DNA of 6,499 nucleotides, from positions 1-6,499 of the forward strand of contig JAAYBY010000186.1 in the NCBI GenBank assembly GCA_012729935.1, in the 5' to 3' direction. The translations under genes were made by a program, and so were the position numbers. Positions within the stretch are counted from its first letter, which is position 1, and every line of letters begins with the position of its first letter. Positions 5,469-6,499 of this stretch are shown in pieces. The DNA is from Clostridiaceae bacterium. GTDB taxonomy: Bacteria > Bacillota > Clostridia > Saccharofermentanales > UBA5734. The notes beneath the pieces are model-generated. The model was not told the origin of the DNA. It did not search any database and saw nothing but the letters and a program-made list of their open reading frames with translations.

Positions 5469-6499
5469 ATGATTGATCGAAGTAACGTGAAAGCCGTTCA
5501 GACCCGTTATCAGGACATGCTATTTAAGTCGGTTGTTCCTTTCTGGCTGAATCACGCACAGGACACGCAATACGGCGGTATCAGCACATGTCTCGACCGG
5601 GCAGGCAACATCTATTCGCCGGACAAGAGCGTCTGGATGCAGGGCCGCACCGCCTGGACATTTTCAAGACTGTGCAACCAGTATGGTGTTCAGGATGAAT
5701 GGTTGAACATGGCGAAAAGCTGTATTGATTTTCTCGACCAACACTGTATTGATCCTGCGGATGGCCGCATGTATTTCACGGTGACACAAGACGGCCGCCC
5801 GCTGCGAAAACGCCGTTATTTCTTCAGTGAAGCCTTCTATACGATCGGTCATGCGGAATATGCCCTGGCTGCAGGCGATCAGCAGGCACTTGAACAAGCG
5901 AGATACTATTACACGTTTATTTGCAGACTGTATGATGACCCGTCATCTGACCCGTTTAAGATCTGGCCCAAGACATTGCCGGAAACGCGAAGAATGCGTT
6001 CGTTCAGCAGCTGCATGATTATGCTCGATGTGACCTCAGTGATGAGACGCTGTGATCCGGAAAACAGTGAGCTGTATGATCGATGGTCGAAACGGTTTGC
6101 GGATGATATCATCCGCTACCATTATAAACCTGAATTTCACTGTGTCCTGGAGACAGTCGGTGAGGCAGGCGAATTTCTGTCCGAACTTCCGGAAGGGCGG
6201 GTGATCAATGCAGGTCATGCCATCGAGTGTTCATGGTTTATGGCCGATGAGGCGTCCTACCGGAACGACCCGGTCCTGATGCAGCAGGCGCTGGACATTT
6301 ACAATGGGGCTATGAAATGGGGCTGGGATGAAGTATATGGCGGCATCAAATATTTTGTCGATGTCCTGGGTCATCCGCCGGTGCAGTACGAGCACGATAT
6401 GAAGCTCTGGTGGCCGGTCAGTGAAGCGCTGATCGCATCGCTCAAACATTATCTGGAAACCGGCGGGCAGCGCTACTGGAACGATTTTGAACGATTGAC
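5469..6499 (+). CDS. AGE-family sugar epimerase/isomerase (3' end cut by window)
   Basis: The frame is open from ATG to the window edge: 343 complete codons of a family usually near 390-420 residues, so about 50-70 C-terminal residues are missing. Features of the N-acylglucosamine 2-epimerase (alpha/alpha barrel) family are QYGGI (34-38), WMQGRTAWTFSRL (56-68), GHAIECSW (249-256, with a probable catalytic His250) and KLWWPVSEAL (from 312). The second catalytic His normally lies beyond the cut. Members interconvert GlcNAc/ManNAc, mannose/fructose or related sugars, or epimerise cellobiose, and need no metal. Which activity applies cannot be told here. AGGAGGT at 5456-5462, six bases upstream, sets the start. 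The 61-base gap and same strand place it in the operon, as a likely early or interconverting step in sugar breakdown. Confidence 0.88.
   Translation, partial: MIDRSNVKAVQTRYQDMLFKSVVPFWLNHAQDTQYGGISTCLDRAGNIYSPDKSVWMQGRTAWTFSRLCNQYGVQDEWLNMAKSCIDFLDQHCIDPADGRMYFTVTQDGRPLRKRRYFFSEAFYTIGHAEYALAAGDQQALEQARYYYTFICRLYDDPSSDPFKIWPKTLPETRRMRSFSSCMIMLDVTSVMRRCDPENSELYDRWSKRFADDIIRYHYKPEFHCVLETVGEAGEFLSELPEGRVINAGHAIECSWFMADEASYRNDPVLMQQALDIYNGAMKWGWDEVYGGIKYFVDVLGHPPVQYEHDMKLWWPVSEALIASLKHYLETGGQRYWNDFERL

Noticed and set aside
1977..6499. Standard sialic acid / N-acetylmannosamine degradation, suggested by a NagB-like gene plus an AGE-family gene
   Set aside because: No lyase, ManNAc kinase, NanE or NagA is present in the window, the NagB-like active site is atypical, and the two SDRs, hydrolase and flavoprotein have no place in that pathway. 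Genes outside the window could still change this.

Overview
The window looks like the promoter-proximal part of a bacterial catabolic operon. Six plus-strand genes lie head to tail from about 379 to the right edge. The start of one divergent minus-strand gene is visible at the left edge. Strong AGGAGG-type ribosome binding sites, short gaps and moderate GC suggest an anaerobic Firmicutes-like bacterium, but nothing in the sequence fixes the taxon.

Layout: 1-26 is the first eight codons of a divergent gene of unknown function. 27-378 is a divergent intergenic region. It contains an 18-base inverted repeat with one arm in front of each gene, and each arm is followed by a small hairpin. 379-1149 is a short-chain dehydrogenase/reductase (SDR). 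1216-1962 is a creatininase-family metal hydrolase. 1977-2921 is an unusual member of the glucosamine-6-phosphate deaminase (NagB) superfamily. 2951-3748 is a second SDR. 3755-5407 is a flavoprotein of the fumarate reductase/L-aspartate oxidase type. 5469 to the end is an N-acylglucosamine 2-epimerase (AGE) family sugar epimerase or isomerase, cut off by the window edge.

Together these are two NAD(P)-dependent oxidoreductases, one flavin oxidoreductase, one ring- or amide-opening hydrolase, one ketose/aldose- or amine-processing isomerase and one sugar epimerase. That set fits stepwise oxidation, opening and isomerisation of a sugar, cyclitol or amino sugar. The substrate is not readable from the window, and no transporter, kinase, aldolase or regulator is present. 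The closest known analogy is the Thermotoga inositol route, in which a creatininase-family protein (IolN) hydrolyses an oxidised cyclitol and dehydrogenases act before and after it. This is an inference from family membership. The NagB-like protein lacks residues that canonical NagB uses for sugar-ring opening and phosphate binding, so a plain GlcN6P reaction is doubtful.
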